From Flavobacterium sp. (GTDB lineage: Bacteria > Bacteroidota > Bacteroidia > Flavobacteriales > Flavobacteriaceae), in assembly GCA_004296145.1 (NCBI GenBank), contig SEBM01000002.1, positions 1-36,415 on the forward strand: a stretch of 36,415 nucleotides of DNA. The letters are read 5' to 3'. Positions within the stretch are counted from its first letter, which is position 1. Every line of letters begins with the position of its first letter. The notes under the pieces are model-generated. The model was not told the origin of the DNA, ran no database searches, and saw only the letters and a list, made by a program, of their open reading frames with translations. Made by a program: the position numbers and the translations under genes. Shown piece after piece: positions 14,411 to 23,154 of this stretch.

Positions 14411-16267
14411 TTATTCTAACTCTAAAACTAAAGCCGATTTTGGTTCCAATTTAATTTCAGAACTTAAATCAAATGTTTTTCCTGTGATCACATCTTTTCC
14501 TGATTTAAAGTTTTTGATGTTTTCTTTAAAACGGTTTGTTTTTACAATTTGCTCTTTTGCATTGTTATTGAAAACTACCATTACGGTTTTAGCATCTGTA
14601 TATCTGAAATACACATAAGTATTGTTTTCCGGAATATAATGTGTCATTTTTCCGAAATGCACAGCTTCGTTTGTTTTTCTCCAGTTGAATAATTTTGAAG
14701 TGAAATCAAAGTAAGAAGCTTGTTGTGTCGTTCTTCCTTCTTTTGTGAAAGCATTGTTTTTATCGCCAGCCCATCCGCCTGGGAAATCCTGACGAATATC
14801 GGCATCGCCTTTGCTTTTGTCTCCGCCCATTCCGATTTCTGAACCGTAATAAACTTGTGGAATTCCACGAATAGTAGCTAACAAAGTCATCGCCAGTTTA
14901 TATTTTGGAAGATCGTATTTGAACTTATCATTCATACGATCTGTATCGTGATTTTCGGCAAAAACCAAAATGTTATTTGTGTTTGGATATAAAAAATCCA
15001 TTGCAAAATTGTTGTAGAATTTAATCAATCCGTTGTCCCAAGTTGGTTCGTCTTCGTTGAAAGTAGAAGTTACCTGACTTTGAAGCGTAAAATCCATTAC
15101 ACTTGGAAGATTCGAATTGTAGTTTTCAATTGCCCCAACTTTACTGTCTTTTTGCCAAAACGATAAATTTGCCTGATTGTGCATCCAGATTTCACCTACA
15201 ATATTAAAGTTTGGATATTCATCTGTAATCGCTTTTGCCCAATTTGACATTGCTGTTTTGTCTGAATAATTATAAGTATCAACACGGAAACCGTCAAGAT
15301 TTGCAAATTCAATCCACCAAATCGCGTTTTGCGTTAAGTATTTTGCCACAAGCGGATTTCTTAAATTTAAATCGGGCATAGAAGGCACAAACCAGCCATC
15401 AACACAAACTTCTTGATCTGTTTTTGAAGCGTGAATATCTGTAATAACCTCGCGTCTGTGATGTGTCTGTGTGAAAGTTTCGAATTGGTTGAACCAGGTT
15501 TTGGTTGGAATATCTTTCATCATCCAATGCGTAATTCCCCAGTGATTGGTTACATAATCCATAACCAGTTTCATGTTCTTTTTGTGCATTTCTGCAGATA
15601 AACGAGCGTAATCGTCATTTGTTCCGTAACGCGGATCGATTTTGTAAACATCAGATTGTCCGTAAGTATGGTATGAATGCTGTTTGTCGTTGTCTTCGCA
15701 TAAAGGTGTGCTCCAGATTGTCGTTGCGCCAAGAGACGAAATATAATCTAAGTTTTTGATAATTCCTTCGATATCTCCGCCGTGACGCCCGCCCGGTTCT
15801 GCGCGGTTTCCTTTTTCAGTTAAAGTTGCATCACTGTCGTTTTTCGGATTTCCGTTAGCAAAACGATCCGGCATAATTAAATACATCATGTCTGATGCAT
15901 CGTAACTTTTTCTGTCGGCTGAATTGGATCTTCTTTCTTTAAGAGAATATTTTTGAGTAAAAGCGACTTTATTTTTCAATTTAAAAGAAAAAATAAGTTC
16001 AGATGCTTTTAAGTTTTGTGTGTCAATTGTAATGAAAACGTAGTTAGGGTTTTCTGTTTTTTCTACATTTTTAATCGCAACATTGTTAGAAACCGAAGCT
16101 TCATATTGTGCAATGTTTTTTCCGTAGAACATGATTTGTACTTCCGGATTTTTCATTCCCGCGTACCAGAAAGGCGGTTCTACTTTTTGGATTTGCGCTT
16201 TCGCGGAAGCGGTAAATAAGAGAACTAGTAGAATTAGTTTATAAAATGAATGTTTTTGTGTGTTCAT
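14411..16267 (-). CDS. susA: SusA-like periplasmic GH13 neopullulanase/cyclomaltodextrinase
   Basis: Cuts imported malto-oligosaccharides, cyclodextrins or pullulan fragments in the periplasm. 618 residues. A type I signal peptide ends AKA-Q at 24/25, and there is no T9SS domain. An N-terminal beta domain of the cyclomaltodextrinase type (about 26-120, starting VEPPFWYAGMKNPEVQIMFY) precedes the barrel (from YLIMPDRFANG). GH13 residues: DYVTNH (Asp237-His242), GFRVD with Arg328 and nucleophile Asp330, acid/base Glu359 in VGEIW, and AENHD (His440, Asp441). A C-terminal beta domain of about 75 residues ends the protein. Fits the SusA/neopullulanase group in size and domain order. The gap to the upstream lipoprotein gene is 60 bases. 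Confidence 0.88.
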   Translation of the reverse strand: MNTQKHSFYKLILLVLLFTASAKAQIQKVEPPFWYAGMKNPEVQIMFYGKNIAQYEASVSNNVAIKNVEKTENPNYVFITIDTQNLKASELIFSFKLKNKVAFTQKYSLKERRSNSADRKSYDASDMMYLIMPDRFANGNPKNDSDATLTEKGNRAEPGGRHGGDIEGIIKNLDYISSLGATTIWSTPLCEDNDKQHSYHTYGQSDVYKIDPRYGTNDDYARLSAEMHKKNMKLVMDYVTNHWGITHWMMKDIPTKTWFNQFETFTQTHHRREVITDIHASKTDQEVCVDGWFVPSMPDLNLRNPLVAKYLTQNAIWWIEFANLDGFRVDTYNYSDKTAMSNWAKAITDEYPNFNIVGEIWMHNQANLSFWQKDSKVGAIENYNSNLPSVMDFTLQSQVTSTFNEDEPTWDNGLIKFYNNFAMDFLYPNTNNILVFAENHDTDRMNDKFKYDLPKYKLAMTLLATIRGIPQVYYGSEIGMGGDKSKGDADIRQDFPGGWAGDKNNAFTKEGRTTQQASYFDFTSKLFNWRKTNEAVHFGKMTHYIPENNTYVYFRYTDAKTVMVVFNNNAKEQIVKTNRFKENIKNFKSGKDVITGKTFDLSSEIKLEPKSALVLELE

Positions 16268-16327
16268 AGTATGTAGTTTTTAGTTTCCTGAAGGCTTTCT
16301 AAAACCTTGCAGATATATTGTTTGTTT

Positions 16328-17155
16328 TTAGTCACAAGGAATTCCAAATAGATCTAAACCGTCAACCCAGAATTTTTTTACAGGGTTGTCTTTATTCACG
16401 ATATAAATAGTTCTTGCTGGGAATTTGCATTTACTTTTTTCAAGATCTTTTCCCCAAATAAAATCATCGCGATATATAAAATACGCATTACCTATATTGG
16501 CAAATACAGTAGGTTTTATTTCATCTGTATAATCATAACTCGTACTTTCTTTATCATAAAATGCACGAACTTTCTTTTGAATATCAGAATAGCTTTTGTG
16601 ATAATTGATATTTAATAATTGTTTGGAACAGAAAATTGGTTTCCCGTTTTTAGCGGTGTCAAAATCTTCAATAGGAAAAGCAATGAAATTTGTTCGACAC
16701 TCATCAAGTCCCATAATAACATTATTTATAGTCACTTTTGAAAATCCCTTTGTACCATAAACATAATAGCTCTTTTCGATAATTTTTTTTACTTCTTTTT
16801 CTAATGTTTTGTTTTTTATGAGTTTGTAAGGCCCTAAAGTGTCATAATATTCAAAATTTTTAACTTTGGCTGAGTCTCTTTCCAATACATTATATAAAGA
16901 ATCTTTAGCATTTACCTGATCAAAAATTTTATCAAATTTAGCACCTTCATAAGTGTTTTTCTCTTGAAGATTTGCTACGATGGCTGTTGTTGTTTTTGAT
17001 AATTCATAAACAGAAAAAAGCGTTTTATCAATGTCAATTTTTTCAATAGAATCTGTTTTTGGAATCTCAGTTTTTGCTGTACTGATTTTTTCGTTTTTTT
17101 GATGACATGAAATGAGTAAAAGAGTCAAAAGGAAAGCTATAATGTTTGGTTTCAT
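16328..17155 (-). CDS. Lipoprotein of unknown function
   Basis: 275 residues. The signal peptide ends LISC with the lipidated Cys at 17; the following HQKNEK has no acidic run at the start, so periplasm-facing is more likely than surface-exposed. The mature part is Lys-rich, with a short Ser/Thr/Lys linker (about 20-40). A Trp/Asp-rich C-terminal end reads FWVDGLDLFGIPCD. I do not recognise a family. It lies between the secreted alpha/beta hydrolase (41-base gap upstream) and the SusA-like gene (60-base gap downstream), all on the minus strand, so it may be transcribed with susA. No evidence ties it to starch. Confidence 0.65.
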   Translation of the reverse strand: MKPNIIAFLLTLLLISCHQKNEKISTAKTEIPKTDSIEKIDIDKTLFSVYELSKTTTAIVANLQEKNTYEGAKFDKIFDQVNAKDSLYNVLERDSAKVKNFEYYDTLGPYKLIKNKTLEKEVKKIIEKSYYVYGTKGFSKVTINNVIMGLDECRTNFIAFPIEDFDTAKNGKPIFCSKQLLNINYHKSYSDIQKKVRAFYDKESTSYDYTDEIKPTVFANIGNAYFIYRDDFIWGKDLEKSKCKFPARTIYIVNKDNPVKKFWVDGLDLFGIPCD

Positions 17156-17196
17156 TTATAATAATGATTAAGCGATTTTATCTTTAGATTTTAAAA

Positions 17197-17892
17197 TTAT
17201 TTTTTTTGATTCAATATCCATTGATAGATTTCGGGTTTTGTTTGATATAAATATTCAATTCCGTGACCTTCATTTTCTAAAGGAGTAAACTTGAAATTTT
17301 TATTGCTTTCGCATGATTCAAGTGCTTTTTCAATTCTTTCCGTTTCGCTAAATGGAATTTTATCATCAGCTGTTCCGTGAAATGCCCAGACCGGAATTTT
17401 GCTCAAATTGCATATTCGGGTTAAATCGCTGTCATTTACACCGCCACAAAGTGGTACAATAGCAGCAAATTTATCGGGAAAATCCAAAGCTGTAATAAAC
17501 GTTCCATAACCTCCCATACTTACTCCGGTTAGATAAATTCGGTCTGTATCAATTCTGTATTTCGAATTTAATTCGGCGTAAAGCGATTCAAACCAATTCT
17601 CTGTTGACCAGTATCTATTATCCGGACATTGTGGAGAAGCTATTATGAAATCGAAATTCTGACCTTTTTCTACTAAATAGGGTAGGCCGTAAATTTTCAA
17701 TTTATTTAAATCATTTCCTTTCTGCGAGCCACCATGTAAATAGATTACAAGAGGATATTTTTTGGTTCCGTTTGCATAATCTTTAGGCAAATACAAAAGA
17801 TAATTGTAAGAAGCTTTTGTTTTGGTTTGCGAATAGGTATTAATTCCAAATATGACAAAAAGAAAAGTCAGGAATTTAATTTTGAAGTTCAT
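17197..17892 (-). CDS. Secreted alpha/beta hydrolase (esterase/peptidase-like)
   Basis: 231 residues. An N-terminal hydrophobic stretch ends NTYSQ and acts as a signal peptide (cleavage near residue 21). The fold's hallmarks are visible: oxyanion-hole strand YPLVIYLHGGSQKG (46-59), nucleophile elbow GVSMGG with Ser125, Asp176 in HGTADDKIP, and His210 in NEGHGIEY. This pattern fits the carboxylesterase, dienelactone-hydrolase and prolyl-oligopeptidase-like proteins called phospholipase/esterase in Bacteroidota. The substrate is unknown; ester-decorated polysaccharides are possible but not supported. It is the first gene after the susB terminator, so it may begin a transcript continuing into the lipoprotein and susA. 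Confidence 0.8.
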   Translation of the reverse strand: MNFKIKFLTFLFVIFGINTYSQTKTKASYNYLLYLPKDYANGTKKYPLVIYLHGGSQKGNDLNKLKIYGLPYLVEKGQNFDFIIASPQCPDNRYWSTENWFESLYAELNSKYRIDTDRIYLTGVSMGGYGTFITALDFPDKFAAIVPLCGGVNDSDLTRICNLSKIPVWAFHGTADDKIPFSETERIEKALESCESNKNFKFTPLENEGHGIEYLYQTKPEIYQWILNQKK

Positions 17893-17957
17893 ATTAATTT
17901 ATCTAATGATGGAAGAAAATAATTACCTCAAAGTTAACTTCTAAATTCCATTTGATA

Positions 17958-18000
17958 GAAAAAAAGACAAGCAATCTTGGGGAGGACTACTTGTCTTTTA
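17958..18000 (-). terminator. Intrinsic terminator downstream of susB
   Basis: AAAAGACAAG (17962-17971) pairs exactly with CTTGTCTTTT (17990-17999). On the minus strand the stem is followed by a T-run. It lies a few bases past the susB stop and marks the end of the transporter-pgmB-GH65-susB operon. Confidence 0.75.
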
Positions 18001-18005
18001 GGGTG

Positions 18006-20120
18006 TTATTTGGTTTCAATAATACTTATTGCATATCCTCCGCCAGGAGCAGACAATTGCGATAATTTTGATTTACTAGTTACAGCAATTTTCTTGATGG
18101 TGTAAGCTTGCGGATTTGTTTTGTAATGCGCATCTTTTGCATCAGCATAAATTGTTGCAGTGTATTTTTTACCTTTTTCTAGGAAACTAAAATCGATGTT
18201 TGATGTACGAGAAGTTTCTCCGTTTACGTTTCCTACGAACCAATTGTTTGTTCCTTTTGCTTTACGGGCAACGGTGATAAAATCTCCAGGCTCAGCCTCG
18301 ATATATTTACTTTCTGACCAGTCAACTGCTACATCTTTGATGAATTGGAAAGCATCTGGAAAACGGTTGTAATTCTCCGGAGTATCAGCAGCCATTTGTA
18401 ATGGACTGTACATCGTAACGTACAATGCTAATTGATTACAAATTGTACTGTTTACATGCGATTTGTTATCAGGATTCATTTTGCTGATATCCATTTCGAA
18501 GATTCCAGGCGTGTAATCCATTGGACCACCGATTAATCTTGTAAATGGCAATACTGTAACGTGATTTGGTTTAGAACCTCCAAAAGCTTGGTATTCTGTT
18601 CCTCTTGCTGCTTCATTTCCAATTAAGTTAGGATATGTTCTGGCAATTCCTGTTGGACGAACTGCTTCGTGAGCGTTCACCATAATTTTATAATCTGCTG
18701 CTTTTTCAATTGCATACTGATAGTGGTTTACAATCCATTGATCGTAGTGATTTTCACCTCGAGGCAAAATATCTCCAACATAACCGCTTTTTACAGCATC
18801 GTATCCATTATCATTCATGAATTTGTACGCTTTGTCCATGTGGCGCTCGTAGTTACGAACAGAACCAGAAGTTTCGTGGTGCATGATGATTTTTACACCT
18901 TTCGATTTTGCATATTCGTGTAGACCTTTCACATCAAAATCCGGGTAAGGTGTTACGAAATCAAAAACATAATCTTTAGAATGTCCAAACCAGTCTTCCC
19001 AGCCTTCGTTCCATCCTTCAACCAAAACAGCGTCGAAGCCATTTGCAGCAGCAAAATCAATGTATTTTTTTACGTTAGCATTGTTTGCTCCGTGAGTTCC
19101 GCTTGGTTTAGCTTTTGAGAAATCAGAAACGCCTAATTGTACTGTTGGAAAATCGTTTGTGTAAGACCAAGAGCTTTTTCCTGTAATCATTTCCCACCAA
19201 ACACCAATATATTTTACTGGTTTAATCCAAGATGTGTTATCGATTTTTGAAGGATCGTTTAAGTTATACGTCATTTTTGAAGCTAAGATTTCTCTGGCAT
19301 CATCACTTACCATAATCGTTCTCCAAGGAGAGTGATTTGGAGCCTGCATATGACCTTTATCTCCTTTTGCATCTGGCGTTAACCAAGATTCGAAAACTAA
19401 GTTTTTATCATCTAAATTCAAGTGCATACAAGAATAGTTGATCAAAGCTGCTTCGTGTAAGTTGATGTAGATTCCATCAGCTGTTTTTAACATCAAAGAA
19501 GTCTGAACTCCTGTTGGAGAAAAGTTCTTTTGAGAAACATTTGCTGTATATGCTTTTTCAGATAAACCTCTAATTTCAGATAATTTCGATTTTGTATAAT
19601 CGTATTCCTGAGTATCATAATCTCCCGGAATCCAGAAAGCAGTATGATCTCCAGTCATGGCAAATTGAGATCTTTCTTCTTTAATTACAAAATAAGTAAG
19701 ATTCTTTTGCGCTGGGAATTCATATCTAAATCCAAGACCGTCATCAAATAAACGAAAACGAATTACGATTTGTCTGTCTGTTCCTTTTTGGTTTAAAGTC
19801 ACAGCCAGTTCATTATAATGATTTCTGATATGATCTACTTCTCCCCAAACCGGTGTCCAGGTTTCGTCGAATGTAGAAGTTTTTGTGTCAGCAATTGTAA
19901 AATCGTTCAGTAAAGATTTTTTGTCGTCTTTCAGTTCAAGACCTAATTTACTGGTTTTTACAACTTCTTTGTTTTTGTATTTTAAATTGTAAGTTGGAGT
20001 TCCATCGCTTTGAAGCGAAAATTCCATTACGAACTTTCCTTCGGGCGATTTTAATTGTTGCGCTTTAGCAATAGTGCTAACCGCAAACAGAACTAAACTT
20101 GCGAAAAATAAGTTTTTCAT
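18006..20120 (-). CDS. susB: SusB-type GH97 alpha-glucosidase
   Basis: Releases glucose from malto-oligosaccharide ends in the periplasm, probably with inversion and calcium. 704 residues. A type I signal peptide ends IAKA-Q (20/21). An N-terminal beta-sandwich (about 22-290) precedes a TIM barrel (about 300-600) and a C-terminal beta domain. Three glutamates match the known SusB set in context and spacing: Glu416 in HHETSG, Glu485 in NAHEAVRPTG, and Glu509 in NEAARGTEY. The steps of 69 and 24 residues equal those between Glu439, Glu508 and Glu532 of Bacteroides SusB, which supports the inverting GH97 branch. It is the last gene of the operon, 26 bases after GH65, with a strong hairpin terminator behind it. 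Confidence 0.95.
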   Translation of the reverse strand: MKNLFFASLVLFAVSTIAKAQQLKSPEGKFVMEFSLQSDGTPTYNLKYKNKEVVKTSKLGLELKDDKKSLLNDFTIADTKTSTFDETWTPVWGEVDHIRNHYNELAVTLNQKGTDRQIVIRFRLFDDGLGFRYEFPAQKNLTYFVIKEERSQFAMTGDHTAFWIPGDYDTQEYDYTKSKLSEIRGLSEKAYTANVSQKNFSPTGVQTSLMLKTADGIYINLHEAALINYSCMHLNLDDKNLVFESWLTPDAKGDKGHMQAPNHSPWRTIMVSDDAREILASKMTYNLNDPSKIDNTSWIKPVKYIGVWWEMITGKSSWSYTNDFPTVQLGVSDFSKAKPSGTHGANNANVKKYIDFAAANGFDAVLVEGWNEGWEDWFGHSKDYVFDFVTPYPDFDVKGLHEYAKSKGVKIIMHHETSGSVRNYERHMDKAYKFMNDNGYDAVKSGYVGDILPRGENHYDQWIVNHYQYAIEKAADYKIMVNAHEAVRPTGIARTYPNLIGNEAARGTEYQAFGGSKPNHVTVLPFTRLIGGPMDYTPGIFEMDISKMNPDNKSHVNSTICNQLALYVTMYSPLQMAADTPENYNRFPDAFQFIKDVAVDWSESKYIEAEPGDFITVARKAKGTNNWFVGNVNGETSRTSNIDFSFLEKGKKYTATIYADAKDAHYKTNPQAYTIKKIAVTSKSKLSQLSAPGGGYAISIIETK

Positions 20121-20146
20121 GTTTTTAAGTTTTAAGGTATTGTAAT

Positions 20147-22450
20147 TTAATTTATTTGTACAAATTTACTTGCAATTACAGAATTTCCGTTAACTACAAT
20201 TGTTAAATCTTGATCGCCGTCTACAGTAAATGTAGTTTCATCATGATTTACAGCTACTTTCAAAATCTGATTCCTGAAATTGATTTTAAATGAATAACCT
20301 TTCCATTCTTTTGGAATTTTTGGTGAGAAATGAAGCTGGTCGTTTTTAACACGCATTCCTCCAAAACCTTCTACAATACTCATCCATGTTCCGGCCATTG
20401 ACGTGATGTGACAGCCTTCTTCTACTTCTTTATTATAATCGTCAAGATCTAAACGAGACGTTCTTAAATAGAAAGTATACGCCATATCCATTTTGTCTAA
20501 AAGAGCAGCCTGAATCGAGTGTACGCAAGGCGAAAGTGAACTTTCGTGAACTGTAAATGATTCGTAAAAATCAAAATTACGCTCTAATTCTTCTCTTGAA
20601 AAATGATCTTCGAAGAAATAAAAACCTTGTAAAACGTCGGCTTGTTTAATGTATGGCGAACGTAAAACGCGATCCCAAGACCATTTTTGGTTAATCGGAC
20701 GTTGTGAACGATCTAAATCTTTTACAGGTACTAAATCTTTGTCTAAAAATCCGTCTTGCTGCAGATAAATTCCAAGTTCTTTAGAAACTGGGAAATACAT
20801 ATTATCAGCTACTTTTTTCCATTCCTTAATTTCTTCAGCAGAAAGATTTACTTTTTCTAAAATACGCTCATGATCTGCAGGATATTCCAGTGCTACTTTA
20901 TTGATTTGATCTGCAGCAAAATCAATACACCATTTTGCAATATAATTGGTGTAGAAATTATTGTTGATGTTATTTTCGTATTCGTTTGGACCTGTAACGC
21001 CAAGAATTACATATTGATTTTTGTCTGTCGAAAAAGAAGCTCTTTGATGCCAGAAACGCGCAATTCCGATTAAAACTTCTAAACCTTTTTCTGGTATATA
21101 AGAGTAATCACCCGTGTAACGGTTATAGTTATAAATCGCAAAAGCAATCGCACCATTTCGGTGGATTTCTTCGTGCGTGATTTCCCATTCGTTGTGACAT
21201 TCTTCACCATTCATGGTAACCATCGGATATAATGCAGCGCCATTTTTGAAACCTAAATTATCTTTAGCGTTTTCAATCGCTTTATCCAATTGATTGTAAC
21301 GATACGTCAATAAGTTTCTCGCAACCTGTTGATCTTTTGTCGCCATGTAAAACGGAATACAATATGCTTCAGTATCCCAATAAGTAGATCCACCGTATTT
21401 TTCTCCGGTAAATCCTTTTGGACCAATATTTAATCGGCTGTCTTTTCCAGAATACGTTTGGTTCAATTGGAAAATATTGAAACGAATTCCCTGCTGTGCT
21501 TTAACATCGCCTTCAATAGTAATATCTGACATTTCCCAGATTTTTGCCCAGGCATCGATTTGATTTTGAAGTAAAGCATCATATCCTGAATTTACAGCAG
21601 ATTTGATTACTTTTTCGGCTCCAGCCAAAGTATTTTCATGGTTTAAAGAAACAGTATATCCGCCAATTTTTTGAATTGATGAGGTTTGTCCTTTTGCAAT
21701 AATAGTTCCGTATGTATATTGAACTTTGTCTGTTGTTGAATCGATTGTGGAAGGCGAAACATTAATGTTTTCTCCGTTTGCCAAAATCGTGTTGTGCATG
21801 AAAGTCGTAACTTTAAAATGCGTTTTAAAAGTCTGAGCCGTTACAAAAGCTTCATTTGTACCTTTTTTAACTTCAAGAGGTTCCCAGAATTTTTCTTCCC
21901 AGTTTGCATCTTCATTGGTTACTCCGGCATCGATATACGGTTTGTAAACGATTTTAGCATCTTTGTTTAAAGGCGTAATATCATATTTGATAACTCCGGC
22001 TTCGTCTAAATCTAACGAAAGAAAACGACGAACATTTACCGCAATTTCAGTTCCGTTTTTAAGAACAGCTTCAAAAGAACGATTGTACCATCCTTCTTTC
22101 ATATTCAATTCTCTGCGGAAATTTCTAACTTCGGTACACGTATTCAAATCCAGATTTTCTTCGTTGATTATAACGTCAATTCCAATCCAGTTTGGAGCGT
22201 TTAGTACTTTGGCAAAATATTTCGGATAACCGTTTTTCCACCAGCCCACTTTTGTTTTGTCCGGATAGTAAATTCCGGCAATGTAACTTCCCTGAAAGGT
22301 TTCGCCAGAATAAGATTCTTCAAAATTCGCGCGCTGTCCCATAGCACCATTTCCGATACTAAAAAGACTTTCCGACGATTTTACTCTTTCGGCATCAAAT
22401 CCTTCTTCTATAACCGACCAATTGTCTGGTTTAATATAATCTTGATTCAT
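20147..22450 (-). CDS. GH65 glycoside phosphorylase, probable maltose phosphorylase
   Basis: Predicted to phosphorolyse maltose in the cytosol to glucose and beta-glucose-1-phosphate. 767 residues and no signal peptide, the usual GH65 length. Family features: the N-terminal ESLFSIGNGAMGQR (27-40), YWDTEAYCIPFY, GEECHNEWEITHEEIHRNG, the general-acid position Glu490 in GPNEYENN, and the phosphate-binding region with KQADVLQGF (from Lys602). GH65 also includes trehalose and kojibiose phosphorylases; maltose is favoured here because susB, pgmB and a maltose-type transporter flank it. The next gene, a beta-phosphoglucomutase, uses exactly the sugar phosphate an inverting phosphorylase would make. 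Confidence 0.9.
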   Translation of the reverse strand: MNQDYIKPDNWSVIEEGFDAERVKSSESLFSIGNGAMGQRANFEESYSGETFQGSYIAGIYYPDKTKVGWWKNGYPKYFAKVLNAPNWIGIDVIINEENLDLNTCTEVRNFRRELNMKEGWYNRSFEAVLKNGTEIAVNVRRFLSLDLDEAGVIKYDITPLNKDAKIVYKPYIDAGVTNEDANWEEKFWEPLEVKKGTNEAFVTAQTFKTHFKVTTFMHNTILANGENINVSPSTIDSTTDKVQYTYGTIIAKGQTSSIQKIGGYTVSLNHENTLAGAEKVIKSAVNSGYDALLQNQIDAWAKIWEMSDITIEGDVKAQQGIRFNIFQLNQTYSGKDSRLNIGPKGFTGEKYGGSTYWDTEAYCIPFYMATKDQQVARNLLTYRYNQLDKAIENAKDNLGFKNGAALYPMVTMNGEECHNEWEITHEEIHRNGAIAFAIYNYNRYTGDYSYIPEKGLEVLIGIARFWHQRASFSTDKNQYVILGVTGPNEYENNINNNFYTNYIAKWCIDFAADQINKVALEYPADHERILEKVNLSAEEIKEWKKVADNMYFPVSKELGIYLQQDGFLDKDLVPVKDLDRSQRPINQKWSWDRVLRSPYIKQADVLQGFYFFEDHFSREELERNFDFYESFTVHESSLSPCVHSIQAALLDKMDMAYTFYLRTSRLDLDDYNKEVEEGCHITSMAGTWMSIVEGFGGMRVKNDQLHFSPKIPKEWKGYSFKINFRNQILKVAVNHDETTFTVDGDQDLTIVVNGNSVIASKFVQIN

Positions 22451-22488
22451 TTGTTTTTACAGTGTTTTTTGTGATTGAATGATTGATT

Positions 22489-23154
22489 TTATGATTGATT
22501 TTTTGTGATTAATGATTCAATAAAGTTTTCATCTATTTGTGTGAAATCTTTAAAAATGAAATCAGCCTCATGTAAAATTGTTTCCTCACCAATTCCAACA
22601 CTTACCATTTCTGCGATATTCGCTGCCTGAATTCCGGCAACAGAATCTTCAAATACAATTGAATTTTTTGGATCAATATTTAAGAATTGAGCCGCTTTTA
22701 AGAAAACTTCAGGATCCGGTTTTGCGTTTGTAACGTCGTTTCCATCAACAATCACATCGAAATACGAAATGATACCTGTTTTTTCTAAAATAGGTCTTGC
22801 ATTTTTACTGGCAGAACCCAATGCAATTCCCTGGTTTTTATCTTTTAATAGTTTTAGAATTTTAGCAACTCCTGGAAGAATCTCACTTTCATCCATGTCA
22901 ACCAAATAAGATAAGTAATCTTCATTTTTCTGGATCAGCCATTTGTCTTTATCTTCCTGAGAAGCTTCAACATTTCCTAATCCAAGAATTATATCTAAAG
23001 AACGAACACGACTTACGCCTTTTAGTAATTCGTTGTCTTCGTGTGTAAAGTTTATGTTTAAAGACTGAGCAATTTTCTGCCAGGCTAAAAAGTGATATTT
23101 GGCAGTGTCTACGATTACGCCGTCAAGATCGAATATGAATGCTTTTTTAGTCAT
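22489..23154 (-). CDS. pgmB: Beta-phosphoglucomutase
   Basis: Converts beta-glucose-1-phosphate to glucose-6-phosphate through a phospho-Asp intermediate. 221 residues of HAD fold: motif I AFIFDLDGVIVDT (Asp9 nucleophile, Asp11 acid/base, as in characterised beta-PGMs), cap-domain LKGVSRVRSLDIIL (a typical beta-PGM stretch), motif II GSASKNA, the Lys in NAKPDPEVF, and motif IV FEDSVAGI. I start at the ATG at 23154, which overlaps the transporter's stop by eight bases (ATGACTAA), a translational-coupling arrangement; the longer in-frame start at 23163 is TTG. It lies between the transporter and GH65 in the operon, as expected for the product of phosphorolysis. Confidence 0.93.
   Translation of the reverse strand: MTKKAFIFDLDGVIVDTAKYHFLAWQKIAQSLNINFTHEDNELLKGVSRVRSLDIILGLGNVEASQEDKDKWLIQKNEDYLSYLVDMDESEILPGVAKILKLLKDKNQGIALGSASKNARPILEKTGIISYFDVIVDGNDVTNAKPDPEVFLKAAQFLNIDPKNSIVFEDSVAGIQAANIAEMVSVGIGEETILHEADFIFKDFTQIDENFIESLITKNQS

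Noticed and set aside
16268..16327. AAGG/CCTT hairpin upstream of susA
   Set aside because: Only four paired bases with mixed flanks; too weak to call a terminator or operator.
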